Notes: generated by a model from the letters alone, not told the origin. A DNA stretch of 64,000 nt from Paenibacillus sp. USDA918EY (GCF_009870825.1 NZ_WTWY01000002.1:727258-791257); one strand, 5' to 3'. Positions 8,602 through 20,513 are shown, counted from the stretch's first letter. A program made the numbers and translations.

Positions 8602-9114
8602 CTAAATCATATCCCCTCTGATGGCTTTTTGATAGTTATGAAGAAGCCGGCTATCATCAATGGATCCATGGTGATGAACTTGCCTCCAACCGCCCTTGGA
8701 GTCGATATATTGAAAACAACGGGTAGTACGAATATTCAGCGGATATATATTTGTACCGATCCGGTAGGTCCCCCTTTCGCGACCGGCAAATACGGCATAC
8801 TCGAAGGACGAATATAGAACGATGTCGTGAAACTCGACCTCCACAAACACATTGCCTTGGAAGACTTTTCTATACAACTCTTCTATATCTCCTGCCCCCC
8901 TCATTATACCGCCTAACGGATTATTAAGCTGAATCAAAGGATGGTCAAGCCACACTTGGGTAAACAAACTTAGATTACGAGTATTAAACGCATGGTAAAA
9001 TGTCTCCAGTACCGCCTTAGCGCCTTCTATCGAAGGAATGTTTCCTTCATCTAGCCGGTTTCGGCTTCCGGCAAACACGATAGAATCTAAAGACTCAATA
9101 TGGAAAGCAGACAT
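8602..9114 (-). CDS. SnoaL/NTF2-like protein
   Basis: A 170-residue protein with an NTF2-like cone fold by pattern: helix VLETFYHAFNTRNLSLF, then LDHPLIQLNNPLGGIMRG, later VFAGRERGTYRIG and GGWRQVHHHGSID. Such proteins are small-molecule isomerases/hydrolases or stress proteins of unknown substrate; no specific activity can be assigned. GGAGG lies eight bases before the ATG. Its start codon follows the stop of the TetR-family gene by 2 bases, so both are read from the promoter at 9705-9733 and the regulator presumably controls it directly. Confidence 0.75.
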   Translation of the reverse strand: MSAFHIESLDSIVFAGSRNRLDEGNIPSIEGAKAVLETFYHAFNTRNLSLFTQVWLDHPLIQLNNPLGGIMRGAGDIEELYRKVFQGNVFVEVEFHDIVLYSSFEYAVFAGRERGTYRIGTNIYPLNIRTTRCFQYIDSKGGWRQVHHHGSIDDSRLLHNYQKAIRGDMI

Positions 9115-9116
9115 GG

Positions 9117-9683
9117 TTATAACCTCCGTTCCATGAACTCAATCATTGACAGTATTCCACTTGTGGCCATCTCCATCTGTTTAGGATCATTCAGTGCCCT
9201 GGAAAGAACGTATCCTCCTTGTACAGCAGCCGAAATCGCTGCTGCCAGTTGTGTTGCATCCGCCTCAAGCGGAAACGCTCCTTCCTGCTGAGCACATTGC
9301 AGCAGCAAGGCCAGTTCTTGTTGTAAACGGGCGAAGTATTCGGAGATAGGAGGCAACAAAGAATTATGAGTTACCGATACCTCTTGCACGAGTTTACCGA
9401 TTCGGCAACCGCGAAGCGCTTCTCTCGGCTGCTTTAAATAATCCTTAACGCGTTCGAGCGGGGGCTTACTTGTCTCAAACACGGCACTCAGCGTATTTTG
9501 CATGTCGTCTGATATTTCGCGTACTGCTTGAGCTGCCAAGCTTTCTTTACTTTCAAAATGGTGATAAAAGCTCCCTTGCCCAACGTCGGCTTTCTTCTGA
9601 ATATCTTTCGGACTCATCTTCTCATACCCATAGTCCCACAGCAAATCCTTGGCAGCCGATAACAGGCGTTCCTTTGCGGTCAT
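9117..9683 (-). CDS. TetR/AcrR-family transcriptional regulator
   Basis: A 188-residue regulator with the family's N-terminal helix-turn-helix: RLLSAAKDLLWDYGYEKM, then DIQKKADVGQGSFYHHFESKE. The C-terminal ligand domain resembles the TetR_C groups typical of electrophile/aldehyde responders (CRIGKLVQEV, EGAFPLEADATQLA). AGGAGG lies eight bases before the ATG. A palindrome sits inside its own promoter spacer, indicating autorepression. It is the first gene of a two-gene unit with the SnoaL-like gene. Ligand unknown; the single cysteines might make it redox-sensitive, but that is speculation. Confidence 0.92.
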   Translation of the reverse strand: MTAKERLLSAAKDLLWDYGYEKMSPKDIQKKADVGQGSFYHHFESKESLAAQAVREISDDMQNTLSAVFETSKPPLERVKDYLKQPREALRGCRIGKLVQEVSVTHNSLLPPISEYFARLQQELALLLQCAQQEGAFPLEADATQLAAAISAAVQGGYVLSRALNDPKQMEMATSGILSMIEFMERRL

Positions 9684-9704
9684 GAATCATTCCTCCTTTT
9701 TTTG

Positions 9705-9733
9705 ATTATACATACTAGTAGGTACAATTTCAA
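9705..9733 (-). promoter_or_regulatory. Promoter with TetR operator in its spacer
   Basis: Minus strand: -35 TTGAAA (9728-9733), 17-bp spacer, perfect -10 TATAAT (9705-9710). The 16-base dyad TACATACTAGTAGGTA (9709-9724) covers most of the spacer; its arms differ at one base pair. A dimer bound here would block RNA polymerase. It is the only palindrome of this kind seen near the TetR gene. Confidence 0.82.
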
Positions 9734-9944
9734 GCCCTCACTCTGGACACAAGCTTGGAATTCCTCTTTCCATCATCGTGATAATAATGTCTCTCCATCT
9801 TGGGTAATCCGGTTGATCCTCAACCGCCAAACAATCATTACTGAAAGCGATCAATTGAATCGGAATCTCGTGATTGTTGGTTCGCGGAGCGAAAGGTACA
9901 CTTTGGATGTAAGGGTTCAACACTTATTAGGAGGCGTTTCAACC

Positions 9945-10412
9945 ATGGCTAATTCGATTATTACAACCGGAAAAGTTTTGCATCAGATCGTGATCGGGCA
10001 GCTCCAGGGAATTTCGGAGGATCAATTCGATATTCAAGCGAATGGCTTCAATAACACGATTCGCTGGAATGTCGGTCATATCGTGTACTGGATGGATCGA
10101 TACTCCACGTTATCTTTCGGACTCCCGACCGCAATTCCGCCTGTATACGAAACGTTGTTCGGCACCGGAACGAAACCGTCGGAATGGACGATTGCTCCGC
10201 CTTCAAAGGCAGAACTGACCGAACTGTTAATGACGCAGCTTTCCCGTATGTCCGAGCTGACGCCCGAAATGTTGAACATGAATTTGCATTCGCCGTTTAT
10301 CATGGGCCCGTTCGGGTTCGTTACCTCCGGCGAGCTATTCAACTTCGCTTTGATGCACGAAGCCATACACCTTGGTATCTTTACGAGCCAGCATAAAACC
10401 ATGCAATTATAG
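9945..10412 (+). CDS. DinB-family putative metal-dependent protein
   Basis: A 155-residue four-helix protein of the DinB/YfiT superfamily, which includes thiol-dependent transferases (bacillithiol in Firmicutes) and proteins of unknown role. The metal triad pattern is present: RWNVGHIVYWMDR gives the first histidine and LMHEAIHLGI gives the HxxxH pair. Start is the ATG at 9945 with a perfect AGGAGG (9929-9934) ten bases upstream; a longer frame to 9702 lacks such support. The next gene begins 22 bases downstream, so the two are probably co-transcribed. Confidence 0.85.
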   Translation: MANSIITTGKVLHQIVIGQLQGISEDQFDIQANGFNNTIRWNVGHIVYWMDRYSTLSFGLPTAIPPVYETLFGTGTKPSEWTIAPPSKAELTELLMTQLSRMSELTPEMLNMNLHSPFIMGPFGFVTSGELFNFALMHEAIHLGIFTSQHKTMQL

Positions 10413-10433
10413 TGGATAGGAGATCGATGCTAT

Positions 10434-10826
10434 ATGAAACCGGATCAAGTGCTGCTTCAATACTTTCACAGTTTAGGGGATATGGATAAGGCCCTCGGTC
10501 ATGTACACAGAGATGCCAAATTTATCGCGGCATTCGAGAAGGAGTCTGACAGGCACCACTTTTACGGGACTTATTACGGGATAGAGGGCGTAAGGACGCT
10601 ATTGACCAAGTTCCAGAAAGATCTCGAAACCCAAGAATTCGAGATCTGTAATATACTTGCCGATGAAACAAAAGCTTTCGCTTGGGGAAGATTTAAGCAT
10701 CGGATTCGGCCTACCGGTAACATGTTCGAAAGTTACTGGGCGGTGGTTTGCGAAGTGGAAGACGGCAAGATTAAGTATTTCCGGGGCTTTGAAGATACAG
10801 GTGCCCTGGAGGCCGCTTTCAGGTGA
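10434..10826 (+). CDS. NTF2-like (SnoaL) small protein
   Basis: A 130-residue protein with NTF2-like features: VLLQYFHSLGDMDKALGHVH at the start, FYGTYYGIEGVRTLL, FAWGRFKHRI and ESYWAVVCEVEDGKIKYFRGFEDT at the end. It probably forms a cone-shaped pocket; substrate unknown. AGGAG lies about eleven bases before the ATG. It follows the DinB gene closely. No paralogy to the SnoaL gene at 8602 is obvious beyond the shared fold. Confidence 0.72.
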   Translation: MKPDQVLLQYFHSLGDMDKALGHVHRDAKFIAAFEKESDRHHFYGTYYGIEGVRTLLTKFQKDLETQEFEICNILADETKAFAWGRFKHRIRPTGNMFESYWAVVCEVEDGKIKYFRGFEDTGALEAAFR

Positions 10827-10951
10827 CCGCGGAACCTACGACGAGGTGCTTCAGGAATAAAGATTGTGTGCATGTCTGGTGCGCTTCAAGTTCATTATCC
10901 TAACCCTGACTAATTTAATTCGTTTCCCGTGAAAAATCGGACAAAAAGAAA

Positions 10952-11021
10952 GGGAATTCAGGGACTCAAATGGAAATGGTTATTGTCGAGATAACAACCC
11001 AAAATGAGGGGACTGAATTCC
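10952..11021. repeat. Imperfect inverted repeat, possible relic MITE or IS end
   Basis: GGAATTCAG (10953-10961) is repeated in inverse as CTGAATTCC (11013-11021), with CTCA/TGAG also matched inside and an inner hairpin GTTAT...ATAAC at the centre. The whole 70-base segment can fold as one imperfect hairpin. It has no reading frame. I do not recognise the element. Confidence 0.5.
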
Positions 11022-11251
11022 GTAGGTTGTGAATTCGGCGTCGCCCCTCGAAATCATTTTGAGGTGAACTTCGATACAAAACGCTCGTGCAAAACGAGTT
11101 TAGCTGCGTGTTGCTGCCGGCCTCAAGACCGACGGTATTAGGTTGGGAATAAGAGCCCTATACGGAGGAGTCCGTATGAGTTCCAAGCTGCCTGGAACCA
11201 TTTCCGTCCAAGGAACGCATGGTTTGAAATGATCGCATCGAGGTGAGTTCT
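11022..11251. other. Hairpin-rich non-coding stretch before the HxlR gene
   Basis: About 230 bases with no credible frame but several short perfect hairpins: CTCGT/ACGAG (11084-11098), TACGGA/TCCGTA (11161-11176) and GTTCCA/TGGAAC (11180-11198). The spacing and GNN-rich loops suggest a folded RNA, either the leader of the HxlR transcript or a leftover of a mobile element. No known riboswitch or T-box landmark was recognised. Confidence 0.4.
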
Positions 11252-11617
11252 ATGATCATTCGGGAGCAGTGTACCTGCCCATTAGAGGTTGTTCATGACA
11301 TTATAAAAGGCAAATGGAAAACAATGATTATCTTTCAATTGAAAGATGGGAATACGTCCTTAGCTCAACTGGAGCGGGATATCGACCAGATCACCCAGAA
11401 GATGTTGTTACAGCATTTAAGAGAACTACAATCTTGCGGTATCGTGGATAAAGTCAAAACGGAAGGTTATCCGCTGCATGTAGAATACTTTCTTACTGAA
11501 CGTGGGAGAAAGCTGTTAGACGCGGTACTGATCATGCAAGAGATAGGCATCGAATACATGGTGGAATGGGGTCAAACTGAACTTCTTGACCGAAAAGGCA
11601 TCAGATACAAGATTTGA
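11252..11617 (+). CDS. HxlR-family transcriptional regulator
   Basis: A 121-residue winged-helix regulator with the HxlR signature CPLEVVHDIIKGKWKTMIIF, then the helix-turn-helix ITQKMLLQHLRELQSCGIVDK and the wing YPLHVEYFLTERGRKL. Two N-terminal cysteines (Cys7, Cys9) precede the fold; in YodB/HypR-type members such cysteines sense quinones, aldehydes or disulfide stress. Start is the ATG at 11252 with GAGGTG seven bases upstream. It is followed by an inverted repeat and an isochorismatase-like gene, which it probably regulates. Confidence 0.92.
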   Translation: MIIREQCTCPLEVVHDIIKGKWKTMIIFQLKDGNTSLAQLERDIDQITQKMLLQHLRELQSCGIVDKVKTEGYPLHVEYFLTERGRKLLDAVLIMQEIGIEYMVEWGQTELLDRKGIRYKI

Positions 11618-11631
11618 GTTCAATGCACCCA

Positions 11632-11651
11632 TACCCACAAAAAAGTGGGTA
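11632..11651. promoter_or_regulatory. Inverted repeat, probable HxlR operator
   Basis: TACCCAC (11632-11638) and GTGGGTA (11645-11651) are perfect arms around six A. It lies between the HxlR gene and the isochorismatase gene, 76 bases before the latter's ATG. The position and symmetry fit an operator for the neighbouring regulator. Confidence 0.6.
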
Positions 11652-11726
11652 ATTCACGGCGCCATTGCATCGAGACTACAATACTTTTAGAAACTCATTA
11701 ACTGCATGTAAAAGGAGCCGTGTATC

Positions 11727-12275
11727 ATGAATACAGCGTTACTATTGGTAGACATTCAAAAAGATTATTTCCAGGGAGGCAGAAATGAATTAGTCGATAC
11801 CGAACAAGCGGCAATCCATGCTCAAGAAGCATTGGCACTGTTCCGGGAAAAAAGGTTGCCTATCGTTCATATTCAGTGCACTCTTTTGGAAAAAAACGCA
11901 ACGTTTTTTCTTCCCGATACGGAAGGGATTATAATTCATGAACGGGTAAAACCCCAATCTGACGAAAAAGTTATCGTTAAACATACTCCGGATAGCTTTT
12001 TTCAAACTGAATTGCATCAGCATTTTGAATCTATTAAAGTATCGCGACTTGTCATTTGCGGGATGATGAGCCACATATGTATCGATTCGACTGTGCGAAC
12101 TGCGCACCGCTTGGGTTATGAAGTCATATTGCTCGACGATGCGTGTACCACCAGGGATTTGGTATGGAACGATACGGTGATTTCTGCAAAAACCGTCCAT
12201 GATACTTTTATGGCATCATTGCAAGGCACCTTCGCTCAAGTAACGAACGCTGGCAGCCTTCACAAGATGATTTAA
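11727..12275 (+). CDS. Isochorismatase-family cysteine hydrolase
   Basis: A 182-residue alpha/beta hydrolase of the cysteine-hydrolase group. The catalytic triad is visible: Asp9 in LLLVDIQKDYF, Lys85 in KVIVKHTPDSFF and Cys118 in CGMMSHICIDSTVRTA. Family members act on isochorismate, nicotinamide, N-carbamoyl compounds or related small amides/ethers; the substrate cannot be named from the sequence. GGAG lies about ten bases before the ATG. Together with the upstream HxlR gene it forms a regulator-enzyme pair often seen in stress-response islands. Confidence 0.9.
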   Translation: MNTALLLVDIQKDYFQGGRNELVDTEQAAIHAQEALALFREKRLPIVHIQCTLLEKNATFFLPDTEGIIIHERVKPQSDEKVIVKHTPDSFFQTELHQHFESIKVSRLVICGMMSHICIDSTVRTAHRLGYEVILLDDACTTRDLVWNDTVISAKTVHDTFMASLQGTFAQVTNAGSLHKMI

Positions 12276-12331
12276 TTTTTTCATTGAAGCAACTCTGGCA
12301 ACAACTGATAAAAGGCCGCCTCGTATGAACG

Positions 12332-12381
12332 GGTACCCACAGTCTGAACACTTTAAAAGGTGCGGGCTATGGGTACCTTTT
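12332..12381 (+). terminator. Probable terminator after the isochorismatase gene
   Basis: GGTACCCA (12332-12339) pairs with TGGGTACC (12370-12377), followed by TTTT. The large internal loop makes it a weaker candidate. Confidence 0.45.
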
Positions 12382-12560
12382 GTATGCCGGGGAACGCAAC
12401 GGAAGAATGCATAACTCAGCCGTAGGATGAATGCTCGTCGACCGCCGCCCCCTCGGGGTTAGGGGCATGTCTAAAAAGTTAGATTTTTTAATGAGTGTTC
12501 CATCCGTCTTCGGTTAGATTTTTATTTGAATTGACACACGGGTTCCCTTGACCTTTGTAT
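12382..12560. other. Non-coding spacer with a short direct repeat
   Basis: No gene seen. GTTAGATTTTT occurs twice (near 12478 and 12514), and the segment starting GGGCATGTCTAAAAAG has the look of an insertion-sequence end, but no matching partner was found. Confidence 0.3.
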
Positions 12561-12598
12561 TAAAAAAACCGCCCCGGCAGGATGCCGGGACGGTTTTT
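12561..12598 (-). terminator. Rho-independent terminator of the glycolytic operon
   Basis: On the minus strand an ACCGTCCCGGCA arm pairs with TGCCGGGGCGGT and is followed by seven T. It lies 23 bases past the eno stop and ends the long cggR-to-eno transcript. Confidence 0.9.
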
Positions 12599-12620
12599 GT
12601 GCAGCTGGAAAGGCTGCTTC

Positions 12621-15516
<2,896 letters not shown>

Positions 15517-15517
15517 C

Positions 15518-16297
<780 letters not shown>

Positions 16298-16318
16298 TTA
16301 CGGCTGTACCCGCCCGGA

Positions 16319-17500
16319 TTATTTATCGTTCAGAGCCACGACGCCTGGGAGCGCCTTGCCTTCCATGAATTCCAGCGAAGCGCCGCCGCCTGTGGAGATG
16401 TGGTCCATTTTGTCCGCCAGATGGAATTTCTCCGCCGCTGCCGCGGAATCGCCGCCGCCGATGATCGTGTAACCTTCGGTTTGGGCGCAAGCTTCGGCCA
16501 CTTCACGCGTACCGCCCGAAAATGGGTCGATTTCGAATACGCCCATCGGTCCGTTCCATACGACAAGCTTGGAGTTTTTAATGATTTCGGCGTATTTGGC
16601 GCGCGTTTTCGGTCCGATGTCCACGCCTTCCCATTTTTCAGGGATGTTGCCCACTTCCACGATATTCACGTTCGCGTTTGCGCTGAAATCGTCCGCGATG
16701 ACGATATCGACCGGAAGCAGGAAGTTTTTGCCGAGATCCTTCGCTTTTTGGATAAATCCGAGCGCCACATCCAGTTTCTCATTATCGCACAAAGACATGC
16801 CGATTTCATACCCTTGCGCTTTCATGAAGGTATAGGACAGGCCTCCGCCGATCAGCACGTTGTCCGCGATGTTCAGCAGGTTGTTGATGACGTCGATTTT
16901 GTCTTTGACCTTCGATCCGCCGATGATGGCCGTGAAAGGACGCTCAGGGTTGGACAAAGCCTTGCCGAGAACGTTCAATTCTTTCTCCATAAGCAGGCCG
17001 GATACGGCCGGCAGGTAATGCGCGATGCCTTCTGTGGAAGCATGGGCCCGGTGAGCGGCGCCAAACGCGTCGTTGACGTACAGGTCCGCAAGCTCGGCGA
17101 ATTGCTTCGCCAGTTCCGGATCGTTTTTCTCTTCCCCAGGGTAGAAACGCACGTTTTCGAGCAGCAGCACGTCTCCGTCGTTCATTTTGGCGATTTCGGC
17201 TTTAACCGCTTCGCCCACGGCCTCGTCCGCTTTAACGACCGGTTTGCCGAGAAGCTCCGACAAACGCTCTGCCGCCGGCGTCAAACGCAGGGAATCGACG
17301 AACTCTCCTTTCGGACGGCCCAGATGGCTCGCCAGGATGACCTTCGCGCCGCGCTCGATCAAATATTTGATCGTTGGAAGCGTTTCGCGGATCCGCGTGT
17401 CGTCCGTAATTTTTCCGTCTTCCAAAGGCACATTGAAATCCACGCGCACGAATACGCGTTTGCCGGTTACTTCCACATCACGTACAGATTTTTTGTTCAT
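16319..17500 (-). CDS. pgk: Phosphoglycerate kinase
   Basis: Makes ATP from 1,3-bisphosphoglycerate. The 393-residue monomer has two lobes: N-terminal substrate lobe with [23 protein letters not shown] and the basic-patch histidine region [12 protein letters not shown]-terminal nucleotide lobe with [18 protein letters not shown] and [12 protein letters not shown]. Start is the ATG at 17500 (MNKKSVRDV), eight bases after GGAGG; an ATG at 17521 lies upstream of that site. A 378-base spacer separates it from gap, unusually long for this operon and carrying several hairpins. Confidence 0.98.
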   Translation of the reverse strand: MNKKSVRDVEVTGKRVFVRVDFNVPLEDGKITDDTRIRETLPTIKYLIERGAKVILASHLGRPKGEFVDSLRLTPAAERLSELLGKPVVKADEAVGEAVKAEIAKMNDGDVLLLENVRFYPGEEKNDPELAKQFAELADLYVNDAFGAAHRAHASTEGIAHYLPAVSGLLMEKELNVLGKALSNPERPFTAIIGGSKVKDKIDVINNLLNIADNVLIGGGLSYTFMKAQGYEIGMSLCDNEKLDVALGFIQKAKDLGKNFLLPVDIVIADDFSANANVNIVEVGNIPEKWEGVDIGPKTRAKYAEIIKNSKLVVWNGPMGVFEIDPFSGGTREVAEACAQTEGYTIIGGGDSAAAAEKFHLADKMDHISTGGGASLEFMEGKALPGVVALNDK

Positions 17501-17878
17501 GGTTCGTTCCTCCGTACCCATTTTTTATTTCGGGATTTTGCAAAATTCGATTACGGCCGCTCCTGGGTATATATAGACAAACTGAACCGTTTCGCTCTAT
17601 ATATTGCCGATTGAATCTTTCCGGATTTTTGCAAATCCTCGTCTGTATTCAGGAATTACAGGGGACAAGCTCGTTCGTTTCGGGATTTTTTCAATCCTCT
17701 TGTTTTTATCTATCCAAACTCTCCGTTGTCTCTATCCAAATCGTTTTACTTCGTTGTATTGGCATGACGCGAAAATCCGAAAGTCGGCTTCCTTCCGGAT
17801 TTGCCGCATGCAATTTACAAAGAGCGGAAACAAAGGTTCTGTTTCCGCTCCATATATTCCGCTTGACCGGCGTCGATC
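17501..17878 (-). other. Long gap-pgk spacer with iterated short hairpins
   Basis: No gene. On the minus strand GGATTT-GCAA-AAATCC (around 17623-17638) and GGATT-GAAAA-AATCC (around 17683-17697) are two related stem-loops, and a third, less perfect copy lies at 17531-17548. The gap-proximal hairpin is listed separately. The repeats may be RNA-processing or stability elements in the operon message, or a partial site for a separate pgk promoter, which I could not identify. Confidence 0.45.
17822..17850 (-). terminator. Hairpin after gap, possible attenuator
   Basis: Eleven-base perfect arms (17822-17832 with 17840-17850) follow the gap stop by 29 bases. Only three T come next, so it probably gives partial termination or protects the cggR-gap message end. 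Confidence 0.6.
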
Positions 17879-18889
17879 TTACTTAGCCAGTTTTGCGAAG
17901 TATGCCAATGTGCGAACCAATTGAGCCGTGTAGGACATTTCGTTGTCGTACCAAGCAACGGTTTTCACCAGTTGTTGGTCGCCTACTGTCAGCACTTTGG
18001 TTTGAGTTGCGTCGAAGAGCGAACCGAACGTGATGCCTTTGATATCGGAAGATACGATTTCGTCTTCGGTGTAACCGAAAGTTTCTGGGTCGGACGCTTC
18101 TTTCATAGCTGCGTTGACTTCGTCAGCCGTTACTTTTTTGTTCAGAACGGTAACGAGCTCGGTCAGGGAACCTGTTGGTACAGGCACGCGTTGAGCGGCG
18201 CCGTCCAGTTTGCCTTGCAGTTCCGGAAGAACCAGACCGATTGCTTTTGCAGCGCCAGTGGAGTTTGGAATGATGTTCTCGGCAGCGGCGCGCGCACGGC
18301 GGAAGTCGCCTTTTGGATGCGGAGCGTCCAGGGTGTTTTGGTCGCCGGTGTAAGCATGGATCGTAGTCATCAGACCGGATGCGATGCCGAACTTGTCGTT
18401 GAGCGTTTTAGCCATTGGGGCCAGGCAGTTCGTTGTGCAGGAAGCGCCGGAGATGACGGTTTCGGATCCGTCCAGTGTTTCATGGTTGACGTTGTAAACG
18501 ATCGTTTTCATGTCGCCTGTAGCAGGAGCGGAGATCACGACTTTTTTCGCTCCGCCCTTCAGGTGAAGCTCAGCTTTTTCTTTCGTCGTGAAGAAGCCTG
18601 TGCACTCCAGAACGATGTCAACGCCAAGCTCGCCCCAAGGAAGCTCTTCAGGGTTGCGGTTCGCGAGAACTTTAACTTCTTTGCCGTTTACTTTGAAGAA
18701 GCCGTCATGAACTTCGATGTCCCCGTCGAATTTGCCTTGCGTCGTATCATATTTAAGCAAATGAGCCAACATTTTAGCATCAGTCAAGTCGTTGATTGCC
18801 ACAACTTCGATGCCTTCCACATTTTGAATGCGGCGGAAAGCGAGTCGTCCGATACGTCCAAAACCGTTAATGCCTACTTTTACACTCAT
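17879..18889 (-). CDS. gap: Glyceraldehyde-3-phosphate dehydrogenase, glycolytic type
   Basis: Oxidises and phosphorylates glyceraldehyde 3-phosphate using NAD. The 336-residue product has the Rossmann motif [15 protein letters not shown], the active-site cysteine in [12 protein letters not shown] (about residue 152), and the catalytic histidine in [16 protein letters not shown] lies about eight bases before the ATG. Its position directly after cggR identifies it as the gapA type used for glycolysis rather than gluconeogenesis. Two stem-loops separate it from cggR. Confidence 0.98.
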   Translation of the reverse strand: MSVKVGINGFGRIGRLAFRRIQNVEGIEVVAINDLTDAKMLAHLLKYDTTQGKFDGDIEVHDGFFKVNGKEVKVLANRNPEELPWGELGVDIVLECTGFFTTKEKAELHLKGGAKKVVISAPATGDMKTIVYNVNHETLDGSETVISGASCTTNCLAPMAKTLNDKFGIASGLMTTIHAYTGDQNTLDAPHPKGDFRRARAAAENIIPNSTGAAKAIGLVLPELQGKLDGAAQRVPVPTGSLTELVTVLNKKVTADEVNAAMKEASDPETFGYTEDEIVSSDIKGITFGSLFDATQTKVLTVGDQQLVKTVAWYDNEMSYTAQLVRTLAYFAKLAK

Positions 18890-18919
18890 TGAATAGTCCT
18901 CCCAAAGTTCTTATTTTGT

Positions 18920-18991
18920 GAATGTTTGCAGGTCGGCCGCAGCCGTCCGAAACATTCATTATTTATTCAAAACAGGCGGGCTTGCGCCTGT
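18920..18991 (-). other. Two stem-loops in the cggR-gap spacer
   Basis: GAATGTTT (18920-18927) pairs with AAACATTC (18950-18957), and ACAGGC (18972-18977) pairs with GCCTGT (18986-18991). In B. subtilis the cggR-gapA message is cut between these genes, with stem-loops making gapA RNA far more stable than cggR RNA. Position and form fit the same role here; the cut site cannot be read from sequence. Confidence 0.6.
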
Positions 18992-19015
18992 GTTGATAAC
19001 GAAACAATGCCGAGC

Positions 19016-20056
19016 TTACGATTGCTCATCGATCTGCCTGCAGATCTCGACGGCCGCCGCTTCGTCCGTCACGAGAATATCCTCATGCCCGAACTTCAGC
19101 ACGGAATGGATGGCGGTCGCCTTGTCTTTCCCGCCGGCAATCCCGATCACGATCTCCGTCCGGATGATGTCTTCCAGCCGAAGGCCCAGCGTAATCATGC
19201 GGTGAACGACTTCGCCCTGCTCGTTAAAATAATAGCCGAAAGACTCCGCTACCGCGCCTTCGCGCTGAATCTCCTGCGCCGCGGCCGGATCCAGCCTCCT
19301 GCGCCGGGTCATCTCCATCGCGTCGCCGATGCCGTGCACAATGATGCGGCACCGCCGGATGACGTCCACGATTTCCTGAATATTGCGGTCCTGCACCAGC
19401 GATTGATAAGCGTCATCGCTAAGCAGATCGGGGACATGCAGCAGCCGGTATTGGGCGCCTACGCGTTTGGCCATCGTAGAAGCGATCGTGTTCGCCTGGA
19501 ATTCCAAGCTTTCGCCAAGTCCGCCCCTGGCCGGAACGAACCAGCTGTTCTTCATCGACGCGGAAGCATGCGGATTGAGCTCTTCCGCTACCGCGGCCAA
19601 CGTGGAACCTCCCGTGACGGCAACCGTGTCCTCCTGATTCATGACGCCGAGCAGCGCCTTCGCCCCTTCGCGCCCGAGATCGCGCTTCGTCAGCGGCGAT
19701 GCCTCGCAATCCCCCGGCACGACGACAACCTTTCTCAGGCCGTATGTACGGCGGATTTTCTCGCTCAGCTCATTCAGTCCGAACAGTTCCTCGGCCATCG
19801 GGCCCATCTCGTCCAGCAGCTTTCGCCCGGCTTCGCTGATCTTCATGCCGGAGCTTTCAATTTCGATAAGCCCTTGGGCTTTCAATAGATCCGTCTCCGC
19901 GCGCAGCACCCGCTCGGTCATATGCAGCGAGGCCGCCAGCGTTCGCCGGCCAATCAGCTCCGAGAGCATGATCTGATGGAGGATGGTGTACCTTGTCTTG
20001 AGCACGTCCATGAGATCAGGCAGAAGCTGCTTTTGTATCTCTAATATTCTCCGCAT
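19016..20056 (-). CDS. cggR: Central glycolytic genes regulator CggR
   Basis: SorC/DeoR-type repressor of the glycolytic operon; in the known case fructose 1,6-bisphosphate releases it from DNA. The 346-residue product has an N-terminal DNA-binding domain (ILHQIMLSELIGRRTLAASLHMTERVLRAE, roughly residues 25-55 in two pieces) and a sugar-phosphate-binding domain with VAVTGGSTLAAVAEEL and VIGIAGGKDKATAIHSVL. It is the first gene of the operon. The direct repeats just downstream of its promoter are the expected operator, so it represses itself and gap-pgk-tpiA-gpmI-eno. Confidence 0.96.
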   Translation of the reverse strand: MRRILEIQKQLLPDLMDVLKTRYTILHQIMLSELIGRRTLAASLHMTERVLRAETDLLKAQGLIEIESSGMKISEAGRKLLDEMGPMAEELFGLNELSEKIRRTYGLRKVVVVPGDCEASPLTKRDLGREGAKALLGVMNQEDTVAVTGGSTLAAVAEELNPHASASMKNSWFVPARGGLGESLEFQANTIASTMAKRVGAQYRLLHVPDLLSDDAYQSLVQDRNIQEIVDVIRRCRIIVHGIGDAMEMTRRRRLDPAAAQEIQREGAVAESFGYYFNEQGEVVHRMITLGLRLEDIIRTEIVIGIAGGKDKATAIHSVLKFGHEDILVTDEAAAVEICRQIDEQS

Positions 20057-20113
20057 TTGCTCTCCACTCCCGCAACTTCAACTTCCTTCTCTCCTGCTCC
20101 CTGGCCTTAAAAC

Positions 20114-20140
20114 GTCCCACGGTAACGATTTAAGTCCCAC
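20114..20140 (-). promoter_or_regulatory. CggR operator, 20-bp-period direct repeats
   Basis: On the minus strand GTGGGAC occurs twice, at 20134-20140 and 20114-20120, exactly 20 bp apart. The known B. subtilis operator is two CGGGAC-N6-TGTC units, also with a 20-bp repeat. The repeats lie directly downstream of the predicted -10 element, as in B. subtilis, so bound CggR would act as a roadblock. Confidence 0.85.
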
Positions 20141-20144
20141 TTAT

Positions 20145-20173
20145 ATTCTACTCAATTTCACCCCTTGTTGCAA
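20145..20173 (-). promoter_or_regulatory. Promoter of the cggR operon
   Basis: Minus strand: -35 TTGCAA (20168-20173), 17-bp spacer, -10 TAGAAT (20145-20150). Confidence 0.7.
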
Positions 20174-20360
20174 GTAGTCCACCGTCTATCCTTCACATTA
20201 TTCTTTCCTCTTATACGGCTTATACGGCGGCGGCAGGCGGCTATCCGACGTTTCAAAATGCCTCTTGCATTTCTGCGCGGCTTATCGTATAATAACTCTT
20301 GCTGTACGGAATGTACGAGGGATAACCCTCCGCAGTCCGACTGAAGCATGTTTGACATAT

Positions 20361-20435
20361 GCGCCCGTGGTCCAATGGATATGACGCAGGCCTCCGGAGC
20401 CTGAGATCGAGGTTCAATTCCTCGCGGGCGCGCCA
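20361..20435 (+). tRNA. tRNA-Arg (CCG anticodon)
   Basis: Acceptor GCGCCCG pairs with CGGGCGC; the anticodon arm CAGGC/GCCTG holds the loop CTCCGGA with CCG as anticodon; T-arm loop GGTTCAATTCC; discriminator G and an encoded CCA. A lone tRNA gene between the divergent cggR and clpP transcripts. Confidence 0.95.
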
Positions 20436-20513
20436 TATTATTAATGAAGCATCTACCATATGTTTAACCTTTAAGACCAAAGCCAATCATCGGCTATTTT
20501 TTTTACCCTCGAG

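Noticed and set aside
11022..11251. Group II intron or known riboswitch
   Set aside because: No GUGYG start, no domain V and no riboswitch core seen; kept only as an unidentified structured stretch.
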